Part shown: piece after piece, positions 34,105 through 46,987 of the stretch
Layout of the letters: every line of letters begins with the position of its first letter
Numbering within the stretch: the first letter of the stretch is position 1
DNA from: Scatophagus argus
Taxonomy: Eukaryota > Chordata > Actinopteri > Scatophagidae
Length of the DNA: 64,000 bases
Assembly (NCBI RefSeq): GCF_020382885.2
Contig: NC_058516.1
Span: 5,178,594-5,242,593 of the forward strand
Direction: 5' to 3'
The notes under the pieces: generated by a model
The model's input: only the letters and a program-made list of their open reading frames with translations
What the model was told of the DNA's origin: nothing
The model's database searches: none
Position numbers and translations under genes: made by a program

Positions 34105-35898
34105 TCAGAAGATGATGTGTCGCTGACATTTTGCAGTCGAAGACGGGCTGACACAAGTTTGGTTTTTCTCAGGAGTTATCCGAAGTCTCACGCTTTCGTG
34201 AGAAAGCTTCCTTCAAATGAAAACAAGACATCAGTCAGTTTCTAAATGAGCCCATCAAGTTTGTAGGGAAAGCAAAAACAAACAAACTAAATGAATAAAG
34301 TGTCTTACTTAGGAGTGAATCCAGCTGGTGTTTGGGTCCTGGTCTCCTCAGAGTCCCTCTGTGACAGACTGAAGGAGGGCAGACGTTTATCAGTTGTTTG
34401 GGTTTGTTTCTGAAAAGACGTCGGTCAGTTTTGAACACATGAGACCCTGGTATCACAACCAGACAGATGCTGAGTTGACAGTTAAATCACCTGTTCCAAT
34501 ATTTCCATGTAAGCAGGACTGCGAAGACGCCGACAGCAGTGAAACAAACACAGGAAAACCCGACGAGCAACATGAAGTCTGTGAGAAAAGAGGTGACGTC
34601 AACACTCAGCTTTCAGAAAGAAGCTACAGATCAAATGATGATATCGACTTGAGACGCGCCCAAAGTTTACTCACACACGTCGTTGTTGTCAGATCCAGAT
34701 TGATACGACTCTGAAAAACAAAAGACAGAAGACACGAGCTGTAAAGTCATCATCGCTCTGAAAAAGATCTGTGGCTTTGGAGGAGTTTCTCACCATCAGC
34801 AGACGACCGTTTCACCCCGGGGACCATCAGAAACCTCTCGAGCTGAGGACCATCAAACACTCGCACGACACATCCAACCTGAGTGCTGTTGTCACGGATA
34901 CCTGACAGCACAGCCGTCGTGGTGACGGTGACCGTACCGTTGGTGTTGGTGACCCTGACAGAGCTGGAGTTCGACAGGTGGACGTCTCGCGTCAGGACTC
35001 TCAATGTGACGGCGGGATCGGGTCGACCTGTGGCCGAGCAGGACACGACTGCCTCCTCAGAGGAGTTTGTCCGTCCAACGTGCAGAGCAGGTTCATGCAG
35101 CTCTGCAGAGAAAACAGACCCAAAGGTGTCAGGAAGACCAAAGCGCTCAGCTCAACTGGTTTAAAGTGTAAGTCACCACAATGATGAAGACAGGATCAGA
35201 TGTGTGCTTCTCACCACAGAGCTGAAGGCAGGTTGCAGCAGTGAAAACACCTTCAGGGTAGGTGTTAAACATGCAGTGATAGCAGCCTTCATCCTCCTCT
35301 GACACCTTCTTGATAACTATGGAGCTGCTCTGCAGTCCTGCAGCCGTGAACTCCACTTTGTCTCTGACGTCAGAACTCACTCTTTCACCGAAGCGACTGG
35401 TGTAAGAAGCAAGACTCTTCTCCCCCCGTGATGAAAGCTTCTTCCATGTGACTTGAACAACATCTTTAGACTGCAGGAGCTGACAGCTGAAATGAGCGTC
35501 GTCGCCCACTTCTGCCCTCACAATCCGCCGAGTCTCAATCGGAGAAGTCAGACCTGCAGGGAGTCATATGGTGCTTATAACGAGCCGGAACGCACAAGTC
35601 CAACTCGGTGATGAAGCCTGATTTATTTAGGTGTTTTGATTTGTAAAATATTCATATGAATTAAAATGCAAATGTATTGGCAGGAGCTCGTGTGATCGTT
35701 AACGGTTAGCCAAGAACACTGAGCTAAAGACCAAGCGGAAGTCACACAGATGGAGCCTTTATTCAGTTTGATAAAAGTAAATTACACTAAATTAAATTAC
35801 AGTAAATTGCTTGTGTAGAATCGTTTCTTGTCGTCTGTCTTACCTGTGGAGAAGACTCCAAACACAGGGAGTAAATATATCACCCCACCTCGCGTCAT
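34105..35898 (-). CDS. CD200-like membrane glycoprotein 2
   Basis: Exons: 35898-35844, 35553-35215, 35102-34794, 34710-34675, 34578-34491, 34368-34309, 34210-34105; the total is 993 nt, or 330 aa, with every phase consistent. Leader 1-18. The V domain (19-131) has HFSCQLL, QVTWKK and EEDEGCYHCMFNTYPEG, ending with the CD200-type Cys in TCLQLC. The C2 domain (132-234) has VVSCSATGRPDPAV and VGCVVRVFDG with several N-glycosylation sites. A 12-residue stalk, a membrane helix (about 248-270) and a 55-residue tail without tyrosine motifs follow. The V-C plan and short tail fit CD200 itself, a ligand rather than a signalling receptor. The last two exons rest on splice signals and frame only; an in-frame stop after 34309 would give a shorter form if the intron is retained. 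Confidence 0.85.
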
Positions 35899-37350
35899 CT
35901 TTATTTATCTATGACTCAAATTGAAAAGCCCGCTACTTTCCCAGCATGCAATTCGAGAATCCGGTCAAGCCAGCCTCCCCAGTGTTTTCGAGTTCGAAGC
36001 GATTTCACAATAAAAGCAGTGTCCGGGCAGGTTCAGTCATTAAATGAATAAAATAGATATAATAACTCCTTCCTTATGAACGAATAAATAAATCAAGATG
36101 AATAAAATGTAAACAAAATTAATATAATTAGTCAATATATCATCAAATTGGTTGAATCAAATTCGTTGTGCTATTTCAAGGAAACTTCCTGTCGCCACTT
36201 TCCAATTTCACTTCAGGACGAATGTCACGCAATAACTTACAGGAAGTTCTGATCTAGCATTACAAAATAAAAGTTCTCTAAAAACTTCATTTTTCCTCTG
36301 TTTTCAGAGATGCTGTGAAAAGGAAACACCCTGTTGCCAGTGACCAATTTCACCTCAGGATGACAGTAGCCCACCCCAGGGTGTCGCACAATCAGTTCCA
36401 GGAAGTTCTGATGCAGCATTTCAAAATAAAGGCCATCCAATCACAGAGACGCACCTGCGATTTTAAAAATCGTTGTTTCTGAAGTTCAACTCATATAAAC
36501 CACAGCAACAAAAACATCACCAAGAAATCGTAACATTCAATCCTGACATTTTAATTCAGTGAATAAATATAAACACGAACATGAAAAGAGGTCAGAGAAT
36601 AAATTATTTAAATCGCATGGACTAAAAGATTCATCACAGAAAGACTCTGGACATCATGCCCAGGTTAACATCACAGTTACAACCATACAGTAAATTTGTA
36701 TTTTTAATTATGTGAGCAATAAATAACATGAACAAATGCAAACACTGGACATTAAAGTGCAAAAATTATCAGCAAACTTGGAGTACAATAAGCAAAAAAT
36801 AAAGTCTTCATATCATATATATCTAATTTATATAAGGTATCTGTACTAATTTTGGTCCACCAGGTGGCACTATAGTCACAGTTTGCCTCTTGCAGGACAT
36901 TTCCTTGTTTTCAGCTCCTTTACCAGCTTGCTGCTGCTAATGTTATGGTTCTCTCAACCAAACCTTTACTGTTGCACTGCGCTGCAACGAATGAAACAGT
37001 TTACTTAACTGCCTAAGAGTTTTATTCTCATACATAACTCTTTCTGCTCCACTGGAAAATGTAAACCTTTGACTTCCTTTGTCTCACAGTTGCTTAGAGA
37101 CGACTCTCGTCATACTCCTGTATAAACAGAGGTTGTGGTTCCTGCACGTTTGTATTGCCACGAACAAGCCATTTGCTTGAAGCCCAGTGAAAAGAGCAAA
37201 GTTAAAGTGCAGTTTGCAAGAAATATCAATTAGACAGGATAATGGAGCTCAGCCTTTAGCTTATTTCACTATCACATTGCTGAAATTCAGGCAGGAGATT
37301 TTTATTTTACAATCCTTCCTTGGTCAGATGTGCGAAGGACCAAATACTCG
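35899..37350. other. Spacer between CD200-like genes 2 and 3
   Basis: Contains the promoter of gene 2, with CTACTTTCCCAGCATGC at about 35932-35948 resembling a ZNF143/SBS element. It also holds the imperfect tandem repeat listed separately and, at 37301-37306, the AATAAA (minus) of gene 3. No further gene recognised. Confidence 0.5.
36179..36433. repeat. Imperfect tandem repeat, two units
   Basis: Two related units (36179-36272 and 36320-36433) share AAGGAAAC, CCAATTTCAC, CTCAGGA/TTCAGGA, CAGGAAGTTCTGAT and CAAAATAAA in the same order. They may be part of an older dispersed repeat. Confidence 0.6.
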
Positions 37351-40167
37351 TTAAACATTTTCACCTCTTCTGACGTCTTTTAACCTGCCAGGAAGAGAGA
37401 AAAATAGAGTTTACTTTACTGTGGGCAGGACATCTACTCATCATCTCTACATTTACTGCCTGGCTGAAAATATTTTGCATGGTGTTAGATATCTCACCTT
37501 TTTCGCTTTACTGCAGCAGCAACTGCGATGCAGGATATTAAAAAGACAGCACAGATCACAAGTGCGAGACCTATCGAAGACAGACTTTTCCCTGGAGAGA
37601 AACAACACAGGGTCAGTCAGTATAGAAAGAAGACAAATTACTATGTTCTCCAAAAAGAGGAAGGTGGGAAACTTCTGCTCTACTCTTACTTTTAAAATTC
37701 CCAGACGAATGACGTCTCCCCAGAGAGCCAGTATTTATCAATACATCTCACTGCACTATGACTCAGGGTTTTCATTAGTGTGAAACCTAGTGAGAAGCTG
37801 AAACTGAAACCCCTCAGTGTGTAACACCAGCTGACTCACAGGGACTGTCACTCTATTGCTTCAATTCTTCATTCACTGCATTCTTCAGACTACCTGATGA
37901 CTCTGATTTCAGGGACTTTTTTCATTCCCCGTTCAATGAACTCCTTGGTTATCATATTGTCACTTCAGCAACACCAATCTCCAGCCTACGTAGTTTACTT
38001 TGGATTGAGTACATTATGTAGGCTGTACTTTAGCTAACAAGCAAGTATTGACATAAGTTGTCCTTGGTGTGCTGACTGGCACAAAAAGATCAAACATAGC
38101 GCTTTAAAACTTGTTTTGATCCTGATATCTCACCCTGAAAAAGGTGTGATGGATGTAACCTTCTTGTTCCGCTATTTATCACTTCCTGCAGGTAAACAAT
38201 GATGCTTACTGCTGGGAATTTCCTTGGATAGCACTCTTCCAGTACACTAGCATGATGACAGTGTTGAGAATTCCTAGGCACTTCACTTCCTCAGAAACAG
38301 TTATGTAACGACACCCACTAGTAGGTGATAAAGAAATGACTGATATGCATACCTTCCTCTTCCTTGTTTGGCTTGTCAAGGCTCGGAGCATAATGAATCT
38401 CTTCCTGCCTTTCTCCCCTCGTTCCACTGTTCAGCTGGCAGACCACGTGTCCGGTCCAGCCCGGCTGTACCTGCACAGTGATGTTGCTGCTGCTGGTAAA
38501 TGTGTGGTCGCTGTTTTCTGCTGCAGTGGTTTGCGTTTGGCTCAAGAGGGAGACATCAGTTGAGAGGACCCACTTAATTGTTGGAGTTGGTTTACCCGTC
38601 GCAGAGCAGCTAAACACAAGCTTCTCTGTGTTTTCTCCCTCACTGCTGGCAGGTTGCACACCAGTTTCCACCTCAGATATCCCTTGAGAGAGAATAGATA
38701 CTCGTCACTTTAAGGGATGCAGCCAAAGAAAAAAATTCCAAATTTTAGGCTTCAAACACCCGATATTTTACCAATCTGAGTGTGCTTTCAGAACTTGAAA
38801 GTCCCTGTAGTTTACCTTGCACCGTGAGGCAAGTCTGTTTCCTTTTGGACCCATCAGGATACACATTGAAAGAGCAAATATAACAGCTGTCATCCTCCCA
38901 CGTTACATTCTTCAGAGTGATGGCTGTCGAGCTCAGCGATGCCTCAGTGAAGATCACTTTCCCCTGGTAGGGTTCATTAATTTGCTGTCCAAACCGTTTG
39001 CTGTAGGTTACCAGGTTCTCAATGGAGTCATCCTTGAAGTGTCTCTGCCATGTCACCTGGAGCACACCTGTCAGGAAGAGGGAACCCTCCAGTCAGTATT
39101 TACAGGTGAAACATCAAGCACTGCACTTTGGTGTTTGAGGTACTTTACAAGAGTATTTTATTTTCATGCCACCTTATACTTCTTCTACTTGATGTTTTGT
39201 TACATATCAAACTAAATTACAACATATATATCATATATATATATATATATTACATAAAATATGTTATCTATTGGGTTATAATATATATATAATTCAATTT
39301 CCCCCAGGGATCAGTAAAGTATTACTGATTTTGATCCTGATAAACACAGTTAGTGAATTAATTTACTATTTGACTGATGGAATATTAGTTGGCAACTATT
39401 CTGATCTTCGCTTCACAAATCTTTCATGCAAAAAAGCTTTGGTTCAGGCTTCACAGATGTTAAGATTTGCAGCTTTTCCTTTTGAATTATATCAACGATT
39501 TTAATGTAGTCCTTTACATAAACAGATTAAATTTAGCTCATCTAATTATATAACAGTATCAGTTCTCTGAAAGCCTGTTACTTCTAACAGTGTATTTTTA
39601 TACAGCAGCAGACAGCCTTCCGCCACTGGCACAGGAAACGCCCGCACCTGTGAGGTTGTGCGCTGCGCACCTGTAGTGCGCGTCGCCACCGTAGTCGGCT
39701 GATACGTCTCCGTGACCGGTGATCTGCGACGGCGAGGCTGAAAACAAACACAGAGTGAGGGTCAGCACACACTTCCGTACTTGTTATTCCGTTAAATAAA
39801 TTAAATGACAGCTCTTCAGCGCGAATGAAACGCCGATCGTGTCGGGTGTTCAATAATATAGCAGCGACTATTTTAAATAACGCAAATGTAGCCTGTAAAT
39901 TACATAAGCCTCGAGATAAAAGATACAACATAAGCTCAGCTGTTGAAGCAGCTAACAAACGACAAAAACAAAGAGCAAGAAAAGGTACAGACGGGCAGAG
40001 AAAATAAGAAAAATAATCAGAAATCGTCTACACGAAACGAAAACCGGAACATAAATAAATAAACTACATAAGAGCAATTACAGTCAAAAGTTAAATTACT
40101 ACTGCAGGCACTGGAGTCGCTTACCTTTGAACAGCAAACCGGATAATAATATGAGGACCCGCAACAT
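37351..40167 (-). CDS. CD200-like membrane glycoprotein 3 with split V domain
   Basis: Exons: 40167-40125, 39737-39648, 39067-38816, 38682-38353, 37591-37498, 37384-37351; total 843 nt, or 280 aa. Leader 1-14. The V domain (15-128) is coded by two exons joined in phase 1 between the strand-B Cys (HYRCAAHN) and the strand-C Trp (LQVTWQR). It continues with DDSCYICSFNVYPDG and ends TCLTVQ, the CD200-type Cys. The C2 domain (129-238) has VFSCSATGKPTPTIKW and HVVCQL. The membrane helix (about 244-264) is followed by a basic 11-residue end, RLKDVRRGENV, with no tyrosine. AATAAA (minus) lies 45 bases after the stop. This is again a ligand-type CD200 relative. Confidence 0.82.
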
Positions 40168-40232
40168 TTTCACTGTGGGACAACAACGGCTTTCGGTTTT
40201 CTGTCGGAGCAGGGCTTTAAATCCGGACTGCA

Positions 40233-40244
40233 GAAAGTGAAACC
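40233..40244 (+). promoter_or_regulatory. ISRE-like site upstream of CD200-like gene 3
   Basis: GAAAGTGAAACC fits the interferon-stimulated response element core GAAANNGAAAC. It lies about 66 bases upstream of the start codon of CD200-like gene 3, where a proximal promoter would be. A TTTAAATC AT-rich box lies next to it (40217-40224). Confidence 0.55.
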
Positions 40245-43200
40245 ATTAAAGGGTGTGTGTGTGCGCCTGTGTGTGCGCCTGTGTGTGCGTGTGTGCCTGC
40301 GTGTGCGCGGTAAGTGGGGGTTTCTGAGGTACCTTTCAACGTGATGCTGTATTCAGGTGACTTCACGGCAAAAGGAATTATGGGGATTTATGTGTTCTTT
40401 TTACGCAAGTGTGGTAAGCTCAGGTGTCAACCAATCAACCAATCAATCAATCATTCAGACCTGTGTTTACACGCTGAGAAAAGGGACTGCATTTCCGATG
40501 CTGAACTATGAAGGTAAAATCAATACTTAATAATACAGTATTAACTTAATACAATATTAATAAGATAACAGGAGTGATATTTAATTATTGACAGCACCTG
40601 TTGAGACGACAGGAGCTGTAAAGGACTTTTAGCTCTTTGCTGTTTATTAATTTAAGCAGCCCAAGCAGCCTATTTCAGCCCGCTTTTTTTTATGATTGTT
40701 AATATTAATATTTCAACATTACCTTTGCAGCATCCAGTAAAGTGTTTACTCAACTGTACTGCTTTGACAACAAATCCAGTAACACGAGTAGAAGAAAAAT
40801 CCCAGAATGAGAAGTTCCCTTCTCTGGTGACCACTTGGTGTTATTAGTGTTATGTGTGATCACACTTCCCTGTAGACTTCTTGGCCATATTCTCATAGTG
40901 GTGAGAAGGTGATAACAAAAGTGGGTGTCAGTGGTTCTAGACACGTTGAGCAGCCCAAACCTCACAGCGTGTGGGGAAGCCCAGTCCATGTGAGATTACT
41001 GTGATTATTGTGTGTCCGATAATTTAACAGAAACAAACCTCTGAATTCGCCGAAGTCGCTTGTGTTCTTAGTGTGTGTGTGTCTTATATGGTCCACGGTC
41101 ATCATCCCATAACGGGGCTATTAACGTTTGCTCTGCTAATCTGCCACTTTGTGTGTACCTCAGTTAAACCACGCTGGTCTGAGAGCAGTTTCTGGCCAAT
41201 AATTGGAAATGTTCTGCACCTTGTAAGGATTAATGCCAAACTAAACTGCTCAGTCAACCCTCATGCTTCAAGGCTTCATCACAGCCTTCAGTTAGGCATT
41301 ACTACCCTAAAAGCAGTGGGGCGGTCACGCTCATGTGGAGCAGAGTGGATTCACTTCTTACTCACTTGAAATAAGATTTTTTTTGTTGTGATGCAATTTC
41401 CACCAGTCTCCCTAAAAACGTGACTTACAACTTCCACTCTTATTCAACGCCACCAGCCTCATCACCAAAGGATGTTGGTCATTGTGAAACTTATCTGCAG
41501 GAATTGTGTCAGAGGCATTCAGTTAGGGCCACTGCGTCATTCCTGCATTCCTGTTTGGTTTCCTGCATATTTCATGGGATACTCACAGTCCACGGCGCCA
41601 AAGCTGGGATCACATGCTAACGGATGCCTCGGGATGGACATGAAGCCCCGATGTTGTGACCTGCACATGTGTGTGTGGTACACAGTACACTGTTATGCTG
41701 TTAATCTCATGACTAAAGTCTCCTGTCTAATCTTGTTTACAAACAACACAAAGGGGAAGTTTAATTCCTCTCAACAGAAGAGGAAAGAACCTAAGCGCTC
41801 CTTGGAAAAGGCAGTACTTAAGTAGCCAGTGAACTCACAAGCGCACGAAACAATGTGAAGAATGTAGAGACAGTGACCAAGTGGTCGATGTGGGACAAAA
41901 CTTTTCTGCAGTAAGCAGGACAGTGGATGGTAGCAGTAGATTTTAATTTTCAGAATTACATTCGCTGTGTGAATCATTCAGATTACTCAACTCAAAGGGA
42001 TGAAGGTCAAGCCAAAGCACCTTAATCATGCATTACATGAGCTGATTATAGATTAGGGTTGGATATTGTGCAATTTGTTATATTTCTACATATAAATATA
42101 TATGACTCATCTGCAGCAATAAATTATTTTTTGGAAATTTCTAAAAAATCATTCCAAACTATTGAGTGCATGTGGGAAGTACCTGTTGCTACCTGACACA
42201 CATAACTGCAAACCAGAGCTTTGAGGCTAAAAGCAAAGCAAGCGGCTTGTGGTTGAGCCATATTACACATCCCAGAATAAGGCCACGGCTGTATGATCAC
42301 ATTTCACCAGAAAGCACCATTTATCTCTCTCTCTCTTCTGGTTTTTTTCCTTCAAACTTATCTCTGCAGCAGCTGCAGATAGTCACAATTGGCAGTCGTC
42401 CGCAACATTCCCCTTCAGCCTTACTGGCTTTCAAGTTTAACTGATTGGCTGATTTCAGATTCGGCCCAGTTGCAAGATTTAATCAAAAAACAGTAAAATG
42501 TGCCAAAAGCTTAGTGAGCACTAATGCAGAAGCCCATTATTCATTAAATGATTTCCTAGCCCATCACTGTGTCCTGCAGTGGGTGCCCTGCATTTGCTGA
42601 GTCCTCTGATAGGTGACACCACTTTCACTTCCAGCTGCTCTTGAATCCTGCTCTGGCCTAAGCAAGCCCTCGACAGAACAGCTGACAGCATGACACAGCT
42701 TTGTATCAGCCTTCTATCTGCCTCGGTGCCGAGGTTGTGTTCTGGTTTTTGGCAGCGTTTGTCCCTTTCCTGTTCCTGGTACCTGTTCCTGTGCTTCTCT
42801 TTGTGTGTCAGGGCAGAGCTGCACTAGGCTGACCTACTGTACTTTCCCCCCTGCCAACTCACCTGCACAGCTCCTATGCATTACCTGTAATCAACTCCAC
42901 CTAAAGACGCCAGCACTTAAGCACCAGTTCATCCCTCCAGACTCTGTCAGCTCGTTGCAGTTCCTGCTGCGGTGCACGTCAGGCCGGCATGAGCCAAGAA
43001 TGCATTCATGTGAATCCTCTACACAGCAGGACACTCATTCATGTATATATAATGAATAAATTCTTGTTAAATGATAACAAGTTGTGAGTTTGTTCTGCTT
43101 TTAGGTCCTCCACTTAGCTAAAGCTGACGTTAGACTTACCTCCAGGGGCCGACCCGGCTGGTTCAGTGGGCATCTGATTGCTCGGTAGTCCACCCTCACT

Positions 43201-44993
43201 CTTTACTTGGTTCCCCCACTCTTGTAAGCAGTCATGGGTTAGCAAAATCTTTCATGAGTCATGTCCCTTGGGGCCTGTTTAACAAAAGAAAACAACAAGA
43301 CTTTAACCTGAGGTCGTGTGCGAACACACACACATGACGTGATAGAAGTGCTGAACAGACAGCAGCATGCATTTTAAGTTCCTTAAACACAATCTGTTTC
43401 TGCGGAAAGTGCAAAATCTAAATCCAAAAAGGAACCAGAGCTGTGAGAAACGTGTAGTGCAGGACAAAGTACAGTAAAAACCCATGTACAAACGCCTCAA
43501 AACTGCACATCAAAGTTTATTTATTTCTGATGATAAGCAGCAAACAGTTTATTTTTAGGTCAGTTTGATAGCGTGCGGCGTGAAAGCACACGCCTCATCA
43601 CAAACACATGCTGAATGTACATGCAGATACAGTCAATACAGCTGACTCGTTTCCTCTGAATCTCCCTCAGTGCTGCTTGAAAAGGACTTCAAGTCTGTAC
43701 AAATGTTTCTGTAAAGTCTTCCTTGTTCACTGTAACAAAAGAAAACAACGTGACACTGTGGGTTTCCACTGAACAATAAACAAGTGACGGGATGTACCTG
43801 TGGAGCCTTCATTAATAAAACAGTTTACACAGATGTGGTTTCCTCTGACTGAAAGGAGTCGTAGCTGTCAGCATTCAAATGGAAGCTAATTTGCCTTACA
43901 ATGAAAGGATAAACACGAAAAGAAAACACACAGCAATGTATGAACAAAACAGTCTGGCAAATGGAATAAAACTTAAAAACAACGGATGATTAAAAGTGTA
44001 AATGAAACACAGGTAACCTAAGAAACAGAAATGTATGCATTCCCATATAAAGACAGCTTCAGACAGACAAAAATTAACACTCATGTGACACTTTCTAACA
44101 GTCAAAGTCATACAGAAACTATCGTGTTTTACTTTGACTGTACCTTCAGCTTCTGTGTCAACTGTGTGTCAACATCACACACACACACACAGAACCGCAT
44201 TTCGGAGGGCGCAAGGTTACCTGTTGTAACATCTTTTAATTTATTTATATATTTTTAAATCAATTAATATATAATTTCCATCTTCAGAGACATTATAATC
44301 ATCAGATGACCGCTCATCACGGCGGTACAATATATCAACAGCGTAACAGTGCCACCTTGTGGACAACAGGCGCTGTTGTTAGTTAGTATTAAAGTGCTTC
44401 TCCCTGTCTGCGCTGTATGGCTCCTTGTCCTCTGGCTCCTGCACAAAGATGAATGCATTTTTAAAAAACAAACAAACAAACAAAAAAACCAAAACTTTTT
44501 GATAGTGATAAAGATGTAACATTTTTATTTATCTAGTATGAGGTCTAGACGCTCTGCTCGGTGGCTCTGCTTGTCTTCTGTTGGACTGTTGTCTGTCAGA
44601 CAGCAATGCATTAGCAGTGACTCTTGGTGTTTATTCACTCTACACTGTGTAGTCTTGTTTTGTTTTGAAGACAGGAAGTGGCAGACCACATCTTCCACTA
44701 ATGCAACAATTGACATAAGTCAGGATGTGGACAGAAATAACTGCTGGGTATTTTAAGCTACTTACGTCTAAGATGCATGTGTTGTAGTTTGCTCTGATAG
44801 AATAACTGCACGGCATTGACTGAAACTTGATGAGGCTGAATATCACTTGGCTTACAAAACAACAGCAGCTGGTCTTGTGTGTGGAAGGTGCTGAATGTAG
44901 TGTAAGTTAAAGTAATACTTGTTGAACGCAGCAGATATACAGAATCCACCATGAGTTACATTCCAGGTGTGTCTCACCTGTGACGCACTCCCA
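40245..44993. other. Intergenic between the CD200 cluster and the single-Ig array
   Basis: Starts with a GTGTGTGCGCCT-type microsatellite (40252-40310). The stretch at about 42700-43080, with TATA-like and AATAAA signals, has the look of a retroelement terminal or promoter region, but no coding part was found. A (CA)n run lies near 44177-44191. The sequence at 44240-44990 could contain decayed downstream exons of the neighbouring pseudogene. No intact exon recognised. Confidence 0.4.
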
Positions 44994-45653
44994 TTACATG
45001 GTAAGCCAAGAATAACTATGATGAATTATAATTAGAATGAATATGGCTCCGCCTGTGAGAACTGCTGGACTGCTGGCACGCTCACCCTCTGAAACGTTGT
45101 AAACAAACAAAATAAAGTCCTTGGCAGAAGAAGAAGCTGCTGGCTGCTCCACAGCTCGCAGTACCACGTGGTGTGCTGTTACTGGCACCTGCAAAACGAC
45201 ACGGTGGAAAACACCCACTTTGAATTTAACCAAAGTATGAGGAGAACCGGTCGAATATGTTCCTTCCACAGTGACATTCAAATGGAGAGTGTGTGTTCCC
45301 TTACGGTGTGAACACTCACAGGTGTAACCGGTCAGGTGCAGTCCGGTTCATGAAGCTCAAAGTCGACGACATCCCCGTTTCCCTCTGTGTGATGGCATCC
45401 GGTCTTCTCCCAACCGTTTTCACAGGAGTTGCTGCAATCAATCACAATTGGAAAACAAACAAACAAACAAACAAACACACAGATCACATTTTTAAATTCT
45501 ACTAGACTGACAGTAGAAAGTTAGAGAAAATCTTTAGTTGTCCACAGACAGGAAGATGAAAGAAAAACGACTTGCCGACCTTTGGTGACCTCTGCTGTCA
45601 ATGCACGCAGTTAGCGGCAGAAGCAGTACAAAGCACAGTTTCCATTCAGCCAT
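44994..45653 (-). pseudogene. Decayed copy A of the single-Ig receptor family
   Basis: The leader exon (45653-45590) is fine and encodes MAEWKLCFVLLLPLTACIDS, like its neighbours, but its donor is GTCACC instead of GTACTG/GTACAG. The Ig exon begins at 45431 with TPVKTVGRRPDA as in the other copies. About 145 nt are then missing from the middle of the domain, the frame shifts, and a stop is met before the F strand, whose CECSH is out of frame. The donor after VTVEG is changed from GGTAAG to GGAACA. A short remnant of the membrane exon ends at 44994. This is a host gene that has lost function. A later splice form that skips the Ig exon cannot be excluded. Confidence 0.75.
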
Positions 45654-46987
45654 ATTTGTGAACAAAGCAGCGTGCAGTATCCTGTGCTGAAGCTGCACCT
45701 GAACCTCAAACTCCCACAAACACATGAAAGGCATGTTGACTCTTCTGTAAAGGAAGTGCTGCTTTCACGTTAAGGCGCATGAAAGGTAATCAACGCACGA
45801 AGCACCTGGCACTGCTGATTCTCCAAACGTGGTGAATAACCAAATGAAAAAATGTAGGGATTTTATTATTATTATTATTATTCTTATGACTTGGGAACTC
45901 GTGCTTTTTAGACTAAATACGATCGCTTGTTGGAAAATACCCGCCCTGTGTGACAGATGACACGCATGACACAGCATGCTAAAATGAGAACTGAAACAGC
46001 ACGCAGCTATTGTCAGGTGTGAACACAAGCCGCAGTGCGTATTTCTACAATAAGACTGTGAGTGAGATAAAGTCCAGCGAACGTCACCCCCATCTGGCCA
46101 AAGATAGCGTCTCCTCAGCACCGCGTCCCGCTGCTGTGTGATCAGGCACCTGAGAGGACTGCTTCCTGCTGTGCAGCGACCATAAAACAGTTATCATCAT
46201 CATCATCATCATGGTGTCAGGGTCAAACACACACTGTCTTTGTGCTTACTTTCTGGACAGTTTGTGTGTGACACAGTGTGACACTGATATACGTTTGGTG
46301 TTTTTTTGAAGGGAGGGTGAATAAAAATAATTATAAAAAAAACAAAACAGAAAATAAAATTTAAACGTGCTTGTCAGAACAACACTCATTTCCCTCTGTA
46401 ATTTGGTGCTGAGGAATTAACTGGTCTTCGTCATTGGCTTCTCCTGTGAACTCAGTTTAAGTACAGCTGGTGAATGACTAATGCATCACACACTATATTA
46501 TAACACACCGAGTGAGTACATTTAATGTGACCAGCAGCAGGTTTCTGAGCCGTACAGAAAGGAAAACATCTTTACAGGATGTATTTTACAGAATAACGAT
46601 GCATTTACAGTCCAGCATGACACTCAGTAAGTCAGGTAACTTGGCAGAACACGACACTCTCGTCTTTGCTGACCCGGTTGTTAACTTCAAACAGCATCAG
46701 GGAAACTTTCAACCAGAGAGGGCAGCAGAAGCTATAGCTTGACAGCCTGGTGTGAAATCACACCTGAAACCGATTCTACAAAAAACATTTCCCGTCAGAC
46801 ACGCGGCATTTACACTCAACTCCGTGCAGAAATATTTATAACTGGGGGGCTCCTGCTGACGGATCTTCTGCAGCGCCTGCACAGGTAGCTGCTGTTGTGC
46901 GTAAACATGTCCCCAAGCGGGTTTAATTGCCACATCTATCTCAAACGCTTCAATAAGCCAAAAAATGCGTCATCTTGAATTTTTGAT
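45654..46987. other. Spacer between copies A and B
   Basis: Holds the promoter of copy A, including AGGAAGTG at 45751-45758, a (TTA)n run near 45862-45880, a (CAT)n run near 46195-46212 and the 3' region of copy B. No exon recognised. Confidence 0.5.

Noticed and set aside
42700-43080. Possible terminal repeat of an old retroelement
   Set aside because: TATA-like and AATAAA signals are suggestive, but no paired repeat or coding part was found in the window.
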